From positions 1 through 63,935 of the forward strand of contig NZ_JALPRD010000020.1 in assembly GCF_023197165.1 (NCBI RefSeq): DNA of 63,935 nucleotides, in the 5' to 3' direction. A program made the position numbers and the translations under genes. Below are positions 17,632-26,793 of the stretch, in pieces (positions within the stretch are counted from its first letter, which is position 1; each line of letters opens with the position of its first letter). A model generated the notes under the pieces. That model did not search any database, was not told where the DNA came from, and saw only the letters and a list, made by a program, of their open reading frames with translations. This DNA is from Sphingopyxis sp. MSC1_008 (lineage in GTDB: Bacteria; Pseudomonadota; Alphaproteobacteria; Sphingomonadales; Sphingomonadaceae).

Positions 17632-18153
17632 TTACAGGCGGCCCACCGTACCCGAACCAGGAGCCGGTTCCGAAATGAACCCGATCTTCTGGAAGCCGGC
17701 ATATTGCATCGTGTAGATCACGCCACCGATGCACTGGTACGGCGTGTTGACGTCGCCGCGGATGTGCACTTCGGGGAAATTTTCCTCGGTGATATTCTGC
17801 GGACCGCCGATATCCTCGAGCAGCTGCTCGAGCTTCTTTTGTCCACGTTCCAGCAGCTGCTTGGAATCGACCGGGGTCTGGCCCCAATATACTTCACACG
17901 CCGTGCTCTCGGGGTTGGGCTCGCCATCGCCGTCGGTATCAGCCGAACGGATCGAGAGCAGCACATTCTCAGGCTTCGTCGTCGTCACCTCAAACGCCAC
18001 GTCGGGCAGTTTCAGGTTCACCGTCTCCAACACCACGGGAACCGTGATGAGGAAGATGATGAGCAACACAAGCATGATGTCCACGAGCGGAGTCGTGTTG
18101 ATTTCGGACATCGGGGCGTCTTCGCCACCCTTGTCGCCTACACTCATCGCCAT
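17632..18153 (-). CDS. exbD: ExbD/TolR-family energy transducer, first ExbD (long form)
   Basis: Encodes 173 residues. The membrane span (about 20-40) carries the conserved Asp in NTTPLVDIMLVLLIIFL. Compared with the 141-residue neighbour, it has an added periplasmic segment (about residues 68-115) that includes an Asp-rich DTDGDGEPN and two Cys (one here, one later), which may form a disulphide. It lies 128 bases after exbB with a very stable hairpin in the gap, so its level may differ from that of ExbB. It works with ExbB and TonB in the inner membrane. Confidence 0.92.
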   Translation of the reverse strand: MAMSVGDKGGEDAPMSEINTTPLVDIMLVLLIIFLITVPVVLETVNLKLPDVAFEVTTTKPENVLLSIRSADTDGDGEPNPESTACEVYWGQTPVDSKQLLERGQKKLEQLLEDIGGPQNITEENFPEVHIRGDVNTPYQCIGGVIYTMQYAGFQKIGFISEPAPGSGTVGRL

Positions 18154-18230
18154 AGGATTAGCATCCTGTCACAAAATTTCTGTCACGGACATCGGGACGG
18201 CGTGCCTTGAGCCCGCCTTCCCTGTCCAAC

Positions 18231-18272
18231 GGACCCCGCCTTGTCGCCACGCGGCGACAAGGCGGGGGTCCA
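18231..18272. promoter_or_regulatory. Very stable hairpin between exbB and exbD
   Basis: GGACCCCGCCTTGTCGC (18231-18247) pairs with GCGACAAGGCGGGGGTCC (about 18253-18270) with only one bulged base, giving a stem of about 17 pairs. It lies inside the operon, 12 bases after the exbB stop. No T-run follows, so it more probably sets message stability or partial read-through than full termination. Confidence 0.6.
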
Positions 18273-18281
18273 AGAGACCAA

Positions 18282-19094
18282 TCAGGCCTTCTTCGGTGCC
18301 GCGGCCGGAGCAGCGGCCTTTGCCGGGGTCAGGGTCGCCGGCTTCACCTGGCCGTTCGACATGATCGAGCCGAGAACGTCGTTCGAGAAGGTCGACAGAC
18401 GGCGGGCGATCGCCTTGTTGCGGCTCTGGAGCCAGTTGAACGCGAGCACTGCGGGAACCGCCACGATCAGACCGATGGCGGTCATGATCAGAGCTTCACC
18501 GACCGGACCGGCGACGGTGTCGATCGAAGCCTGGCCCGACGCACCGATCTTCACGAGCGCGCGAAGAATACCGATAACCGTACCGAACAGACCAACGAAC
18601 GGAGCGGTCGAACCCACGGTCGCGAGGAAGGCGAGGCCCGAGTTCAGCTTCGAGTTGATGTGGTTCTGCGAACGCTCGAGCGTGCCGTGCATCCAGTCAT
18701 GCGCTTCGACGGGGTCGGTCAGCTTGTTATGCTCTTCGTTGGCGCGCAGACCGTCTTCGACGACCTGACGGTACGCGCTGTTCTTTTCGAGCTTCGCAGC
18801 GCCGTCGGCGAGCGTCGGCGCGCGCCAGAAGTTGGCGTCGACCGCCTTGCCCTGGTTCATCACCTTATTCTGTTCGAACAGCTTGGTGAACAGGATGTAG
18901 AGCGTGCCGACGAACATGATCAGCAGGACGAGGAAGGTGACCTGCGAGACGATGCCGCCTTCGCACAGTGCGGGGACGAGACCATAGGGGCTCGCGCCTT
19001 CTTCCTTAACGCACATCGCGGCGGGCATCAGGCTGAGCCCCGCGTCGTGGGCCGGTGCTGCCGCAGCGGCGGCATTTGCGATCAGATTAAACAT
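18282..19094 (-). CDS. exbB: ExbB / MotA-TolQ-ExbB proton channel
   Basis: Encodes 270 residues. It has an N-terminal Ala-rich segment, then three membrane spans (about 47-68, 160-185 and 200-222). The family core is seen in LNSGLAFLATVGSTAPFVGLFGTVIGI and later AGPVGEALIMTAIGLIVAVPAV. The Pro/Ala/Lys-rich tail is typical of sphingomonad ExbB. As the pentameric part of the TonB motor it uses the proton gradient to drive receptors in the outer membrane. It lies 58 bases after tonB. Confidence 0.95.
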   Translation of the reverse strand: MFNLIANAAAAAAPAHDAGLSLMPAAMCVKEEGASPYGLVPALCEGGIVSQVTFLVLLIMFVGTLYILFTKLFEQNKVMNQGKAVDANFWRAPTLADGAAKLEKNSAYRQVVEDGLRANEEHNKLTDPVEAHDWMHGTLERSQNHINSKLNSGLAFLATVGSTAPFVGLFGTVIGILRALVKIGASGQASIDTVAGPVGEALIMTAIGLIVAVPAVLAFNWLQSRNKAIARRLSTFSNDVLGSIMSNGQVKPATLTPAKAAAPAAAPKKA

Positions 19095-19152
19095 ACTGGA
19101 AAATCCCTCTCAAAATATTCGATAAGTTCGAAACACAGATCCGATCGCGCGA

Positions 19153-19809
19153 TCAGCGCGGAATCTGCCAACGGATACGATTGCTGTAGCTGCCGCCCAC
19201 GGGGTTGCCCGAGCGATCCTTGCCCGGATTGAACCGGCCACGGCGCGTGATGAGCTTGCAGGTTTCGGCATCGAGATCGGCGTGACCGCTCGACGCCGTG
19301 ATATCGCATGACGTGATGCGGCCGTCGGCACCATAGGTGACGCGGAAACCAGCCGTACCTTCGCGCTCTTCGCGCATCGCACGGGCCGGATAGTCGTCAT
19401 TCGTCGCCCAGCGACCCGGGTTGCCCTTGGGCGTACCAGCAGCGCTGAGGTCAGGCGTCGGCGGCGGTGCCGGCGGTGCCGGCGGCGTGTAGACGGGCGG
19501 GGGCGGCGTCGGCGGCGCCTTCGGCACCGACTGGACCGTATTGGTCGTCACCGGCGGCGGAATGGGCGACGGCGGCGTCACAACCGGCGGCGGCGGCGGC
19601 AATTTATTGTCCGGCGGCGGCGGCGGCGGGGGTTCCTCCGGCGGCGGCGGCTCTTCAACGTCCACCACATCCAATTTTTCGGCGAGTTTCTTGACGATAC
19701 TGATATTCAAGCCGTTGACCAGGCCGTAGCCCAGAACCGCTGTAAGCAGACCAACCAAGACAATCGCCACTACCCTGTTTTTAGGGTCGACATTATCACC
19801 ATAAGCCAT
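19153..19809 (-). CDS. tonB: TonB energy transducer
   Basis: Encodes 218 residues: a membrane anchor (about 12-34), a long Pro-rich periplasmic stretch (about 52-120, mainly runs of Pro with Glu, then Pro-Thr/Pro-Ala), and the C-terminal TonB domain (about 135-218) with the YPARAMREEREGTAGFRV motif. The domain contacts the TonB box of outer-membrane receptors. It heads the minus-strand operon tonB-exbB-exbD-exbD and so could serve the two receptors at 49-55.6 kb. An AGGAG lies 12 bases before the start. The 270-base gap to the divergent gene at 20080 probably holds its promoter; I saw no clear iron-box. Confidence 0.95.
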   Translation of the reverse strand: MAYGDNVDPKNRVVAIVLVGLLTAVLGYGLVNGLNISIVKKLAEKLDVVDVEEPPPPEEPPPPPPPDNKLPPPPPVVTPPSPIPPPVTTNTVQSVPKAPPTPPPPVYTPPAPPAPPPTPDLSAAGTPKGNPGRWATNDDYPARAMREEREGTAGFRVTYGADGRITSCDITASSGHADLDAETCKLITRRGRFNPGKDRSGNPVGGSYSNRIRWQIPR

Positions 19810-20079
19810 TCAGGGACGACGCTCCTTGCTAGATCATCCTGACACCAATTCCCTGCCGGCGGGTTCGGTTGCCAAATGCCCGGATGATTTCCGATGCGTT
19901 GTGCGAGACCCGACGGCGCTACGTTCGGCTTATTATGTTTTTGCCGGACGCTTCGCGGCCCGTCCTATCGCGGTGGCGGCACATTCGCAAACCCTTTATC
20001 AGCGGTTAATGTCCCGTGTCCCATGATGGGGATTTCAACGCCGATACCGGTGTCATAAACGACGGAAAGTGGATCGATC

Positions 20080-20961
20080 ATGCGCCTCCCCCACCCGGCC
20101 GCTATCGCCGGCATTCTCGCCTTAACTCTTGGAATCCCCAGCGTTTCCGCAATGCAGGCGCCGGCAGCCACCGCCGCGGCCAGCCCGTACAGCTATGCCG
20201 ACGTCGCCGATCTGGCGGCCGCGGCGCCGATCGTGCTGCACGCGCGTATATATAAGGCCACGGCGCTCAAACCCGAGCGCGCCCCCGGAGTCGCGGCAGG
20301 CTATGCGCGATTCTATGTCGAGTCCGACGTTGTCAGCCTGATTCGCGGCGCGGGACCGCTCGCGGCGCGAATCTCGTACCTCGTCGACCTGCCGCTCGAC
20401 GCGAAGGGAAAGCCGGCGAAGCTGAAGAAGAAACAGCCCGTCCTGCTCTTTGCCCGGCCTGTCGCCGGCGCGGCGGCGGGCACCAGCAACACCGGCAGTG
20501 TCCGGCTGATCGCGCCCGATGCGCAACTGCCGTGGGATTCGGCGACCGAGGCACAAGTGCGCAGCGTGCTGACCGAACTCGTCAAGCCCGGCGCCCCGCC
20601 CGCGATCACCGGCATCGCGAACGGGTTCCACGTTCCCGGCACCCTGCCCGGCGAAGGCGAGACGCAGCTGTTCCTCAACACCAGCACGGGCGACCCGGTG
20701 TCGCTGACGATCCTGACCGCCGCCGACGGGTCGCGGCGCTGGGCGGCGGCGTTCGGCGAGATCGTCGACGGGTCGGCGGCGGTGCCGCAGCGGAATACGC
20801 TCGCCTGGTATCGGCTCGCCTGCGGATTGCCGCGCCAGCTGCCGCTGAGCAAGCTGGCGGGGACCGCGCCCGAGGATCGGCGCAAGGCGGCGTCGGACTA
20901 TGCCATCATTCTCGGCGCGCTCGGCGAATGCACGCGCACGCGCAAACCGCCGGTGGATTGA
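20080..20961 (+). CDS. Secreted protein of unknown function
   Basis: Encodes 293 residues. The first 24 are a clear signal peptide (basic MRLPHP, hydrophobic core, SVSA cleavage site), so the product is exported. The mature part is mixed alpha/beta with no motif I can name; it has a Lys-rich PAKLKKKQPVLLF segment (about 113-125) and two Cys (about 250 and 285). It is divergent from tonB, with 270 bases between them, and is followed by a hairpin before hom. Nothing here suggests a specific role. Confidence 0.7.
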   Translation: MRLPHPAAIAGILALTLGIPSVSAMQAPAATAAASPYSYADVADLAAAAPIVLHARIYKATALKPERAPGVAAGYARFYVESDVVSLIRGAGPLAARISYLVDLPLDAKGKPAKLKKKQPVLLFARPVAGAAAGTSNTGSVRLIAPDAQLPWDSATEAQVRSVLTELVKPGAPPAITGIANGFHVPGTLPGEGETQLFLNTSTGDPVSLTILTAADGSRRWAAAFGEIVDGSAAVPQRNTLAWYRLACGLPRQLPLSKLAGTAPEDRRKAASDYAIILGALGECTRTRKPPVD

Positions 20962-21025
20962 TTTCTGTTCTCCGACTGACGTCGGGGGCGGCACCGGCGC
21001 GCCATAACCGGATAAAGCTCAGCTT

Positions 21026-21056
21026 CGGCGCGCCCTAGGCGCGCCGGGCTTGTTTC
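21026..21056 (+). terminator. Hairpin terminator between the secreted protein gene and hom
   Basis: CGGCGCGCC-CTA-GGCGCGCCG (21026-21046) is a perfect 9-base-pair stem followed by GGCTTGTTTCC. The T-run is weak, so termination may be partial. Confidence 0.6.
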
Positions 21057-21125
21057 CATTGCAAAAGCCGATAGGGCGCTGGCAACGGCGGGGCGAGGCT
21101 CCGCGCCTTATACGGAGTCCTTCGC

Positions 21126-22445
21126 ATGTCGCCTTATTCCGCCCCGACCGCCCCCCGCCCGCCGCTGCGCGTCGCGCTCGCGGGGATTGGCGTCGTCGGC
21201 GGCGGGGTCGTCCGGCTGCTCGAGGCGAACCGCGACCTGATCGCGCGGCGCGCCGGACGCGCGATCGAGATCGTCGCGCTGTCGGCGCGCGACCGGCACA
21301 AGGATCGCGGCGTCGACCTCACGCCCTATCGCTGGGAAGACGATATGGACGCGCTCGTCGCGGCCGCGGATGTCGACGTCATCGTCGAGATGATCGGCGG
21401 TGCCGACGGCCCGGCGCTGACGCTGGCGCGCCATGCGCTCGGCGCGGGCAAGGCGCTCGTCACCGCGAACAAGGCGATGATCGCGCATCACGGGCTCGAC
21501 CTCGCGCGGCTCGCCGAAGAGAAAGACACGCCGCTGAAATATGAAGCCGCGGTCGCGGGCGGCATCCCGGTGATCAAGGCGATCCGCGAGGGCGCGTCGG
21601 CGAACGAGATCGCGCGCGTCTATGGCATCCTCAACGGCACGTGCAATTATATCCTGACGCAGATGGAGCGGAACGGCGCGAGCTTCGCCGATGCCCTCGC
21701 CGCCGCGCAGGCCGAGGGCTATGCCGAGGCCGACCCGACCTTCGACGTCGACGGGATCGACGCCGCGCATAAATTGTCGATCCTTGCCGCGCTGTGCTTC
21801 GGGACGAAGCTCGACATCGGCGCGGTGACCGCCGACGGGATTCGCGGGCTGATCGCCGCCGACATCCGCGAGGCCGAGGCGCTCGGCCACCGCGTCCGCC
21901 TGATCGGCATGGCCGAGCGCGATGCGAATGGTTTGTACCAGCATGTCCAGCCGTGCCTCGTCCCCGCCGACCATCCGCTCGCCTATGTCCCCGGCGCATT
22001 GAACGCCGTCGTCGCCGAGGGCAATTTCGTCGGGCGCCTCTTTTTCGAGGGCGCGGGTGCGGGCGCGGGGCCGACGGCGTCGGCGATCGTCGCCGACATC
22101 ATCGACATCGCGCGTGACGAATATGGCCCCGCCTTCGCGATGCCGGTCGATTCGCTCGACCAGGCTCCCGTCGCCGACGCCGGCGCGCGGATCGGCAAAC
22201 ATTATGTCCGCCTGATCGTCGAGGACCGGATCGGCGTACTCGCCGAGATCGCGACCGCGATGCGCGATGCCGGCGTCTCAATCGAAAGCCTGATCCAGCG
22301 CGGCAGCGAAGACGAAGGCGGCGTCGTGATCGTGCTCGTCACCCACGAGGGTCCGGCCAGCACGATCCATGCCGCGCTCGCTATCCTCGGCGCGTCGGAC
22401 CATGTCGTCGGCGCGCCGATGCATATGCCCATATTGGCGCTTTAA
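21126..22445 (+). CDS. hom: Homoserine dehydrogenase
   Basis: Encodes 439 residues. Residues 14-140 form the NAD(P)-binding Rossmann domain (VALAGIGVVGGGVVRLLE). The catalytic domain has VAGGIPVIKAIREG and GILNGTCNYILTQME (about 141-177) and the DGIDAAHKLSILA segment with the active-site Asp/Lys (about 208-220). The C-terminal ACT domain (about 358-430, RLIVEDRIGVLAEIATAMRDAG) suggests feedback by threonine. It reduces aspartate semialdehyde to homoserine for threonine and methionine. It is followed 58 bases later by a membrane protein gene. Confidence 0.95.
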   Translation: MSPYSAPTAPRPPLRVALAGIGVVGGGVVRLLEANRDLIARRAGRAIEIVALSARDRHKDRGVDLTPYRWEDDMDALVAAADVDVIVEMIGGADGPALTLARHALGAGKALVTANKAMIAHHGLDLARLAEEKDTPLKYEAAVAGGIPVIKAIREGASANEIARVYGILNGTCNYILTQMERNGASFADALAAAQAEGYAEADPTFDVDGIDAAHKLSILAALCFGTKLDIGAVTADGIRGLIAADIREAEALGHRVRLIGMAERDANGLYQHVQPCLVPADHPLAYVPGALNAVVAEGNFVGRLFFEGAGAGAGPTASAIVADIIDIARDEYGPAFAMPVDSLDQAPVADAGARIGKHYVRLIVEDRIGVLAEIATAMRDAGVSIESLIQRGSEDEGGVVIVLVTHEGPASTIHAALAILGASDHVVGAPMHMPILAL

Positions 22446-22503
22446 CCCGCTTGTAATCGCCGACCCGCCGGTTACCCCTGATGCGGGGAACAGGGGGGCG
22501 GAG

Positions 22504-23331
22504 ATGGATATCGAAATCAGGCAGGGGCTGGCCGAGGCACGCGCGCTGGCGGCCGAACATTGGCGGGCGCTGCTCGCCTATATAGGGCTGGGCGTGCTGG
22601 TGCCCTTCCTGCTGCTGTCGAGCGAGCCGATCTTCGATTTACGCAACATCATGGCGATCGCCGCCGATCCGTGGACCTATCGGGTCAGCGGATCGATCAC
22701 CGGTCCGCTCTATCTGCTCGGCATCGTATCGGTCCTTGTCGCGGGCGCGATGCTCGCGGCATGGAACGCGCTGCTGGCGCCGATGCGCGAAGGCTATATT
22801 TCCGAAATCATGTACGGGATGGTCGCGGGCGTCGCCTTCATGCTCGCGAGCGTGGCGATCAACCTGGCGGTCGGTTTCGGCCTCGCGACCGTCATCTGGT
22901 TCACCATCGGCATCGAGCAATGGGTCGCCCTGCCGCAAGCCGTGCAATTCGTCCCGCGCATCATCGCCTGGACGCTGACGAGCTGGCTCGGCGCGCGCAT
23001 CTGCCTTGCCGGACCGATTATGGGCGAGCGCGGGAAGCTCGATCCGCTGTCGGCCTTCGCCGAATCGTGGCGCGCGACGCGGGTCGCGCAGGTGCGGCTT
23101 TTCGGCCTCTATTTCGCGTTCAACATGGCGGCAGGGGCGGTGCTCGGGCTGCTGGTCGTGCTGCATGGCTATCTGATCATCAGCGGCGAGCCCGGCAGTC
23201 CGATCGAATCGTTGATGAGCGGCGTGTGGCTGATTTTCTGGAGCACCTGGTTCGCGATCACCATCCTGCTGCCCGCCGGCCTGTACCGCGCGGCGCGACC
23301 CGCGTCGGCGGCGGCCGAAGTCTTCGCCTAG
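22504..23331 (+). CDS. Polytopic membrane protein of unknown function
   Basis: Encodes 275 residues with about six hydrophobic spans (roughly 24-42, 65-90, 105-135, 150-170, 205-230 and 240-262). No charged or catalytic motif that I know is seen. GGGGGGCGGAG precedes ATG 22504. Its last 4 bases (CTAG) are shared with the stop codon of the convergent gene at 23328, an extremely tight gene junction. Function unknown. Confidence 0.7.
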   Translation: MDIEIRQGLAEARALAAEHWRALLAYIGLGVLVPFLLLSSEPIFDLRNIMAIAADPWTYRVSGSITGPLYLLGIVSVLVAGAMLAAWNALLAPMREGYISEIMYGMVAGVAFMLASVAINLAVGFGLATVIWFTIGIEQWVALPQAVQFVPRIIAWTLTSWLGARICLAGPIMGERGKLDPLSAFAESWRATRVAQVRLFGLYFAFNMAAGAVLGLLVVLHGYLIISGEPGSPIESLMSGVWLIFWSTWFAITILLPAGLYRAARPASAAAEVFA

Positions 23332-23816
23332 GGCTCTTCTTCGGGCGTCGGGGGCGTACCCGTTTCGGGATCGGTCGCACGCTTCACCGCTTCGTAGAGC
23401 GCATTATATTCGGGGCCGGGTTTATAGCGCCCGCCGAACGACATCCAGTTATAGGGCAGTTTGTCCATCGTCATCGCCTGCGCCTCGGCGCGCGGCAGCT
23501 TCGGCGGCGGCTCGCGGCCTTCGTTTGCGATCGCGCGCAGTTCGGGCGTCAGGCGGTGCAGGTCGGTGTCGGAGCCGCACACATTGATCGAACCGTCGTC
23601 GGCGGGTTTGCAACGCTTGATCGGGTCGACCATTTCCTTCGCCTTCGCGGCGGCGCTTTCGGCATCGCGCGGCGGCGGCGGTGCGGGGGGTCCCTGCGTC
23701 TGCGCGGCGGCGGGGCCCACGCCCGCCATCGCCCCAGTCATCACGACGACACAGCTCATGGCGAAAGCGGCACCGAATCGGGCGAAGCGTTCTCGACAAG
23801 TGGCGCGGGCGACCAT
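23328..23816 (-). CDS. Small exported Pro/Ala-rich protein of unknown function
   Basis: Encodes 162 residues. An N-terminal export signal (basic RATCRERFARF, hydrophobic AAFAMSCVVVMTGAMAGVGPA, cut near AAAQT) is followed by a Pro-rich stretch. Two Cys in CKPADDGSINVCG (about 69-81) may form a disulphide. The C terminus is acidic and Pro-rich (PPTPEEEP). Similar short exported proteins, typed by the VDPIKRCKP...INVCG pattern, occur in sphingomonads, but their role is not known to me. It is divergent from glpX (55 bases) and shares its stop with the convergent gene. Confidence 0.65.
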   Translation of the reverse strand: MVARATCRERFARFGAAFAMSCVVVMTGAMAGVGPAAAQTQGPPAPPPPRDAESAAAKAKEMVDPIKRCKPADDGSINVCGSDTDLHRLTPELRAIANEGREPPPKLPRAEAQAMTMDKLPYNWMSFGGRYKPGPEYNALYEAVKRATDPETGTPPTPEEEP

Positions 23817-23870
23817 ATGGCGCCCACCATGCCGACGCGGCGGAACAAGTAAAGACGGAGAGTGGCCGAC

Positions 23871-24839
<969 letters not shown>

Positions 24840-24872
24840 CGGGGTTCGAGCGGAAGCTGCCCTATCAATCCT

Positions 24873-24960
24873 CGTCACCCCGGGCTCGACCCGGGGCCTG
24901 CCTTGCCTTTTCGGGGCCGGGCAGGAGGAAGGCGGGTCCCGGGTCAAGCCCGGGATGACG
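24873..24960. repeat. Composite palindromic intergenic repeat, second copy
   Basis: CGTCACCCCGGGCTCGACCC at the left and GGGTCAAGCCCGGGATGACG at the right are inverted copies of one unit; each is also self-complementary. The core is the same as at 16959-17053. It fills most of the 237-base gap after glpX. Confidence 0.8.
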
Positions 24961-25076
24961 ACCAGCGATCATCCGCGTCCCACCTCTTTTCGGCCAATCG
25001 TGCCGATCCTGCTTTGCGCACCCAGACCATCGGCTAGGCCGCGCGATACCAACGGCCGGCTCGGATCACATTCGGC

Positions 25077-26033
25077 ATGATTGTTTCCGAGGCGCGCCGG
25101 CGGCACGCTCGCGAAACATCATCGAGGCCTGGACCCATGTCGCAGTTGAGAGACCGGACGGTAAGCGAGTCGGATATGACAAGCGGCGCTTCGGCGTGTC
25201 CGCACCCGACCGACCGATGGGCCGGGGCGCACAATCCGAAGGATATTCGCACCGATGCGGAGGCCGGGCACCATGCGGGCGGGCGATTTCTCTCGGCCCG
25301 GATCATCAGCCTTCTGAGCCCCGCGACCAAGCAGATATTCGCCCGCCCCACCGACCCGCTCAGCGTGGCGCTGAGCTATGAAATTCTCCGCAACGGGATC
25401 GGCGTGCTCGCGCTGGCGTTCCCGATCGTGATGCTGGTGGGCGGCGGTCTCGACGACGTCCAGGGCTCGCTCAGCGCCTATTATCATTTTTCTCCGGCCG
25501 CGCCGGGGCGATATGGCGCGGGAATCATGCGCGATGCGTTCGTCGGCATGCTCTGTGCGATCGGATCGTTCCTCTTCTTCTATCGCGGTCACTCGCTCCA
25601 GGAGGATCTGGCGCTGAACCTCGCCGGAATTTCGGTCGTTCTCGTCGCCTTCATGCCGACCGACTGGCCGTCGATCGCCGCGCCGTCGACGACCGTCGCG
25701 GGAACGATCCATTGGGTTTCCGCCACGGTCTTTTTCGTCATGATTGCCTATGTCTGCATTTTCCGTGCCCGCGACACGCTTTGCCTGACGCGCGATGCGC
25801 GGCGTCGAAAGACATTCGAACGCATATATATCGTCCTCGGGGGCCTGATGCTGGTTACGCCCGCGGCAGCCGCGATTTCATTCGGCCAGAGCGGCTATGC
25901 GACGCTCATCATCGAGATTTGCGGCATTATCGTCTTTTCGGCGTTCTGGCTGGTCAAGGGCTATGAGATCCGATCGTCGTTGCGAATGACAGCGTCCGAC
26001 CGATTTACGACGCTTTCTATCTCGTCACCCTGA
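25077..26033 (+). CDS. Membrane protein of unknown function, about six spans
   Basis: Encodes up to 318 residues. The first 95 are polar and may be partly untranslated; later ATGs at 25137 and 25176 are equally possible starts. Six hydrophobic spans follow (about 100-120, 152-170, 178-195, 208-230, 248-268 and 272-295). A loop with SLSAYYHFSPAAPGRYGAG (about 131-149) is rich in aromatics, and FMPTDWP follows the third span. I do not recognise a family with certainty. The stop lies inside the next palindromic repeat. Confidence 0.55.
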   Translation: MIVSEARRRHARETSSRPGPMSQLRDRTVSESDMTSGASACPHPTDRWAGAHNPKDIRTDAEAGHHAGGRFLSARIISLLSPATKQIFARPTDPLSVALSYEILRNGIGVLALAFPIVMLVGGGLDDVQGSLSAYYHFSPAAPGRYGAGIMRDAFVGMLCAIGSFLFFYRGHSLQEDLALNLAGISVVLVAFMPTDWPSIAAPSTTVAGTIHWVSATVFFVMIAYVCIFRARDTLCLTRDARRRKTFERIYIVLGGLMLVTPAAAAISFGQSGYATLIIEICGIIVFSAFWLVKGYEIRSSLRMTASDRFTTLSISSP

Positions 26034-26128
26034 ACTTGTTTCAGGGTCCATGGTCTGCCGTTTCCGTCGGCGCAGCGTGAGATCAAAGCTCAGGTCATGG
26101 ATGCTGAAACAAGTTCAGCATGACGAGT
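26023..26128. repeat. Diverged palindromic repeat (CTGAACTTGTTTCAG type)
   Basis: TCGTCACCCTGAACTTGTTT at the left pairs with AAACAAGTTCAGCATGACGA at the right (inverted). Each arm holds its own small hairpin (CTGAAxxxxxTTCAG). It shares the TCGTCA ends with the two GC-rich repeats, so it is probably a related intergenic element. Confidence 0.75.
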
Positions 26129-26196
26129 ATTGGATGGCAGTTCCCCACGCCCATGCCGACCTTGCAAAGACCACCGGCTTGACCGCTCCGTCCTTT

Positions 26197-26218
26197 CTGT
26201 ATTATCTATGTAATACAG
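26197..26218. promoter_or_regulatory. AT-rich operator-like palindrome
   Basis: CTGTATTA-TCTATG-TAATACAG has perfect 8-base arms and lies in GC-rich DNA between two convergent genes (ends at 26033 and 26240). It looks like a GntR-type operator rather than a terminator, as it has no T-run. No start codon of a convincing gene is near it. Confidence 0.4.
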
Positions 26219-26239
26219 CTAGGGTAATGGATGGCACGC

Positions 26240-26728
26240 TCAAAATATTCCCGCTGCAATTCCCTCGGCAAGCGCCGCGCCGAGGTCGCGTGCCTCGGCG
26301 AGCCGGTCGGGGGCGATGGTCTTGGGCGCCAATATCGCTTCGGGGGTCTGCGCCGCGGTGTTGACGATCAGCGGATCGGCGACGCGCTTCAACCGCCAGC
26401 CGGTGGCGATGCGGTCGAGCTGGCGCTGGGCGTTTTCGCCATCGGAACCCGCGCAGATGATCGTCGCATAGGGGCGACCCTCGATCCGGCCGAGGCAGGG
26501 ATAATAAGAGCGGTCGAACATCTCCTTCATCGCGCCCGACAGCGCGGCGAGATTTTCGGGGCCGACGAACAGATAGCCGGCCGCGGCGTAGAGATCATCG
26601 GGCGTCACGTCGGCGACGGCGATAAGCCTGGCCGCCGTACCGGCACCTTCGGCGGCGGCGCGCGCGAGCGCCTCGCTGCCCCCGGTGCGGCTGTGCCAAG
26701 CGATCAGCAGGTGCGGCGCGTCGGTCAT
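26240..26728 (-). CDS. Flavodoxin-like / NADPH-dependent FMN reductase family protein
   Basis: Encodes 162 residues. It starts with an FMN-phosphate loop-like segment, LLIAWHSRTGGSEALARAAAEGA (about 7-29), then GYLFVGPENLAALSGAMKEMFDRSY (about 52-77), which matches the flavodoxin-like reductase fold. It probably carries FMN and transfers electrons from NAD(P)H to quinones or other acceptors in the cytoplasm. ATG 26728 is used because the fold begins right after it; an in-frame ATG at 26764 would add 12 residues. It is divergent from the alkylsulfatase gene (65 bases). Confidence 0.8.
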   Translation of the reverse strand: MTDAPHLLIAWHSRTGGSEALARAAAEGAGTAARLIAVADVTPDDLYAAAGYLFVGPENLAALSGAMKEMFDRSYYPCLGRIEGRPYATIICAGSDGENAQRQLDRIATGWRLKRVADPLIVNTAAQTPEAILAPKTIAPDRLAEARDLGAALAEGIAAGIF

Positions 26729-26793
26729 GGACCGATGCTTGCCAAGCACCGGCACGCGGCGCAAGCTGCCTCCCGAATAAGGGGGAGAAGATC

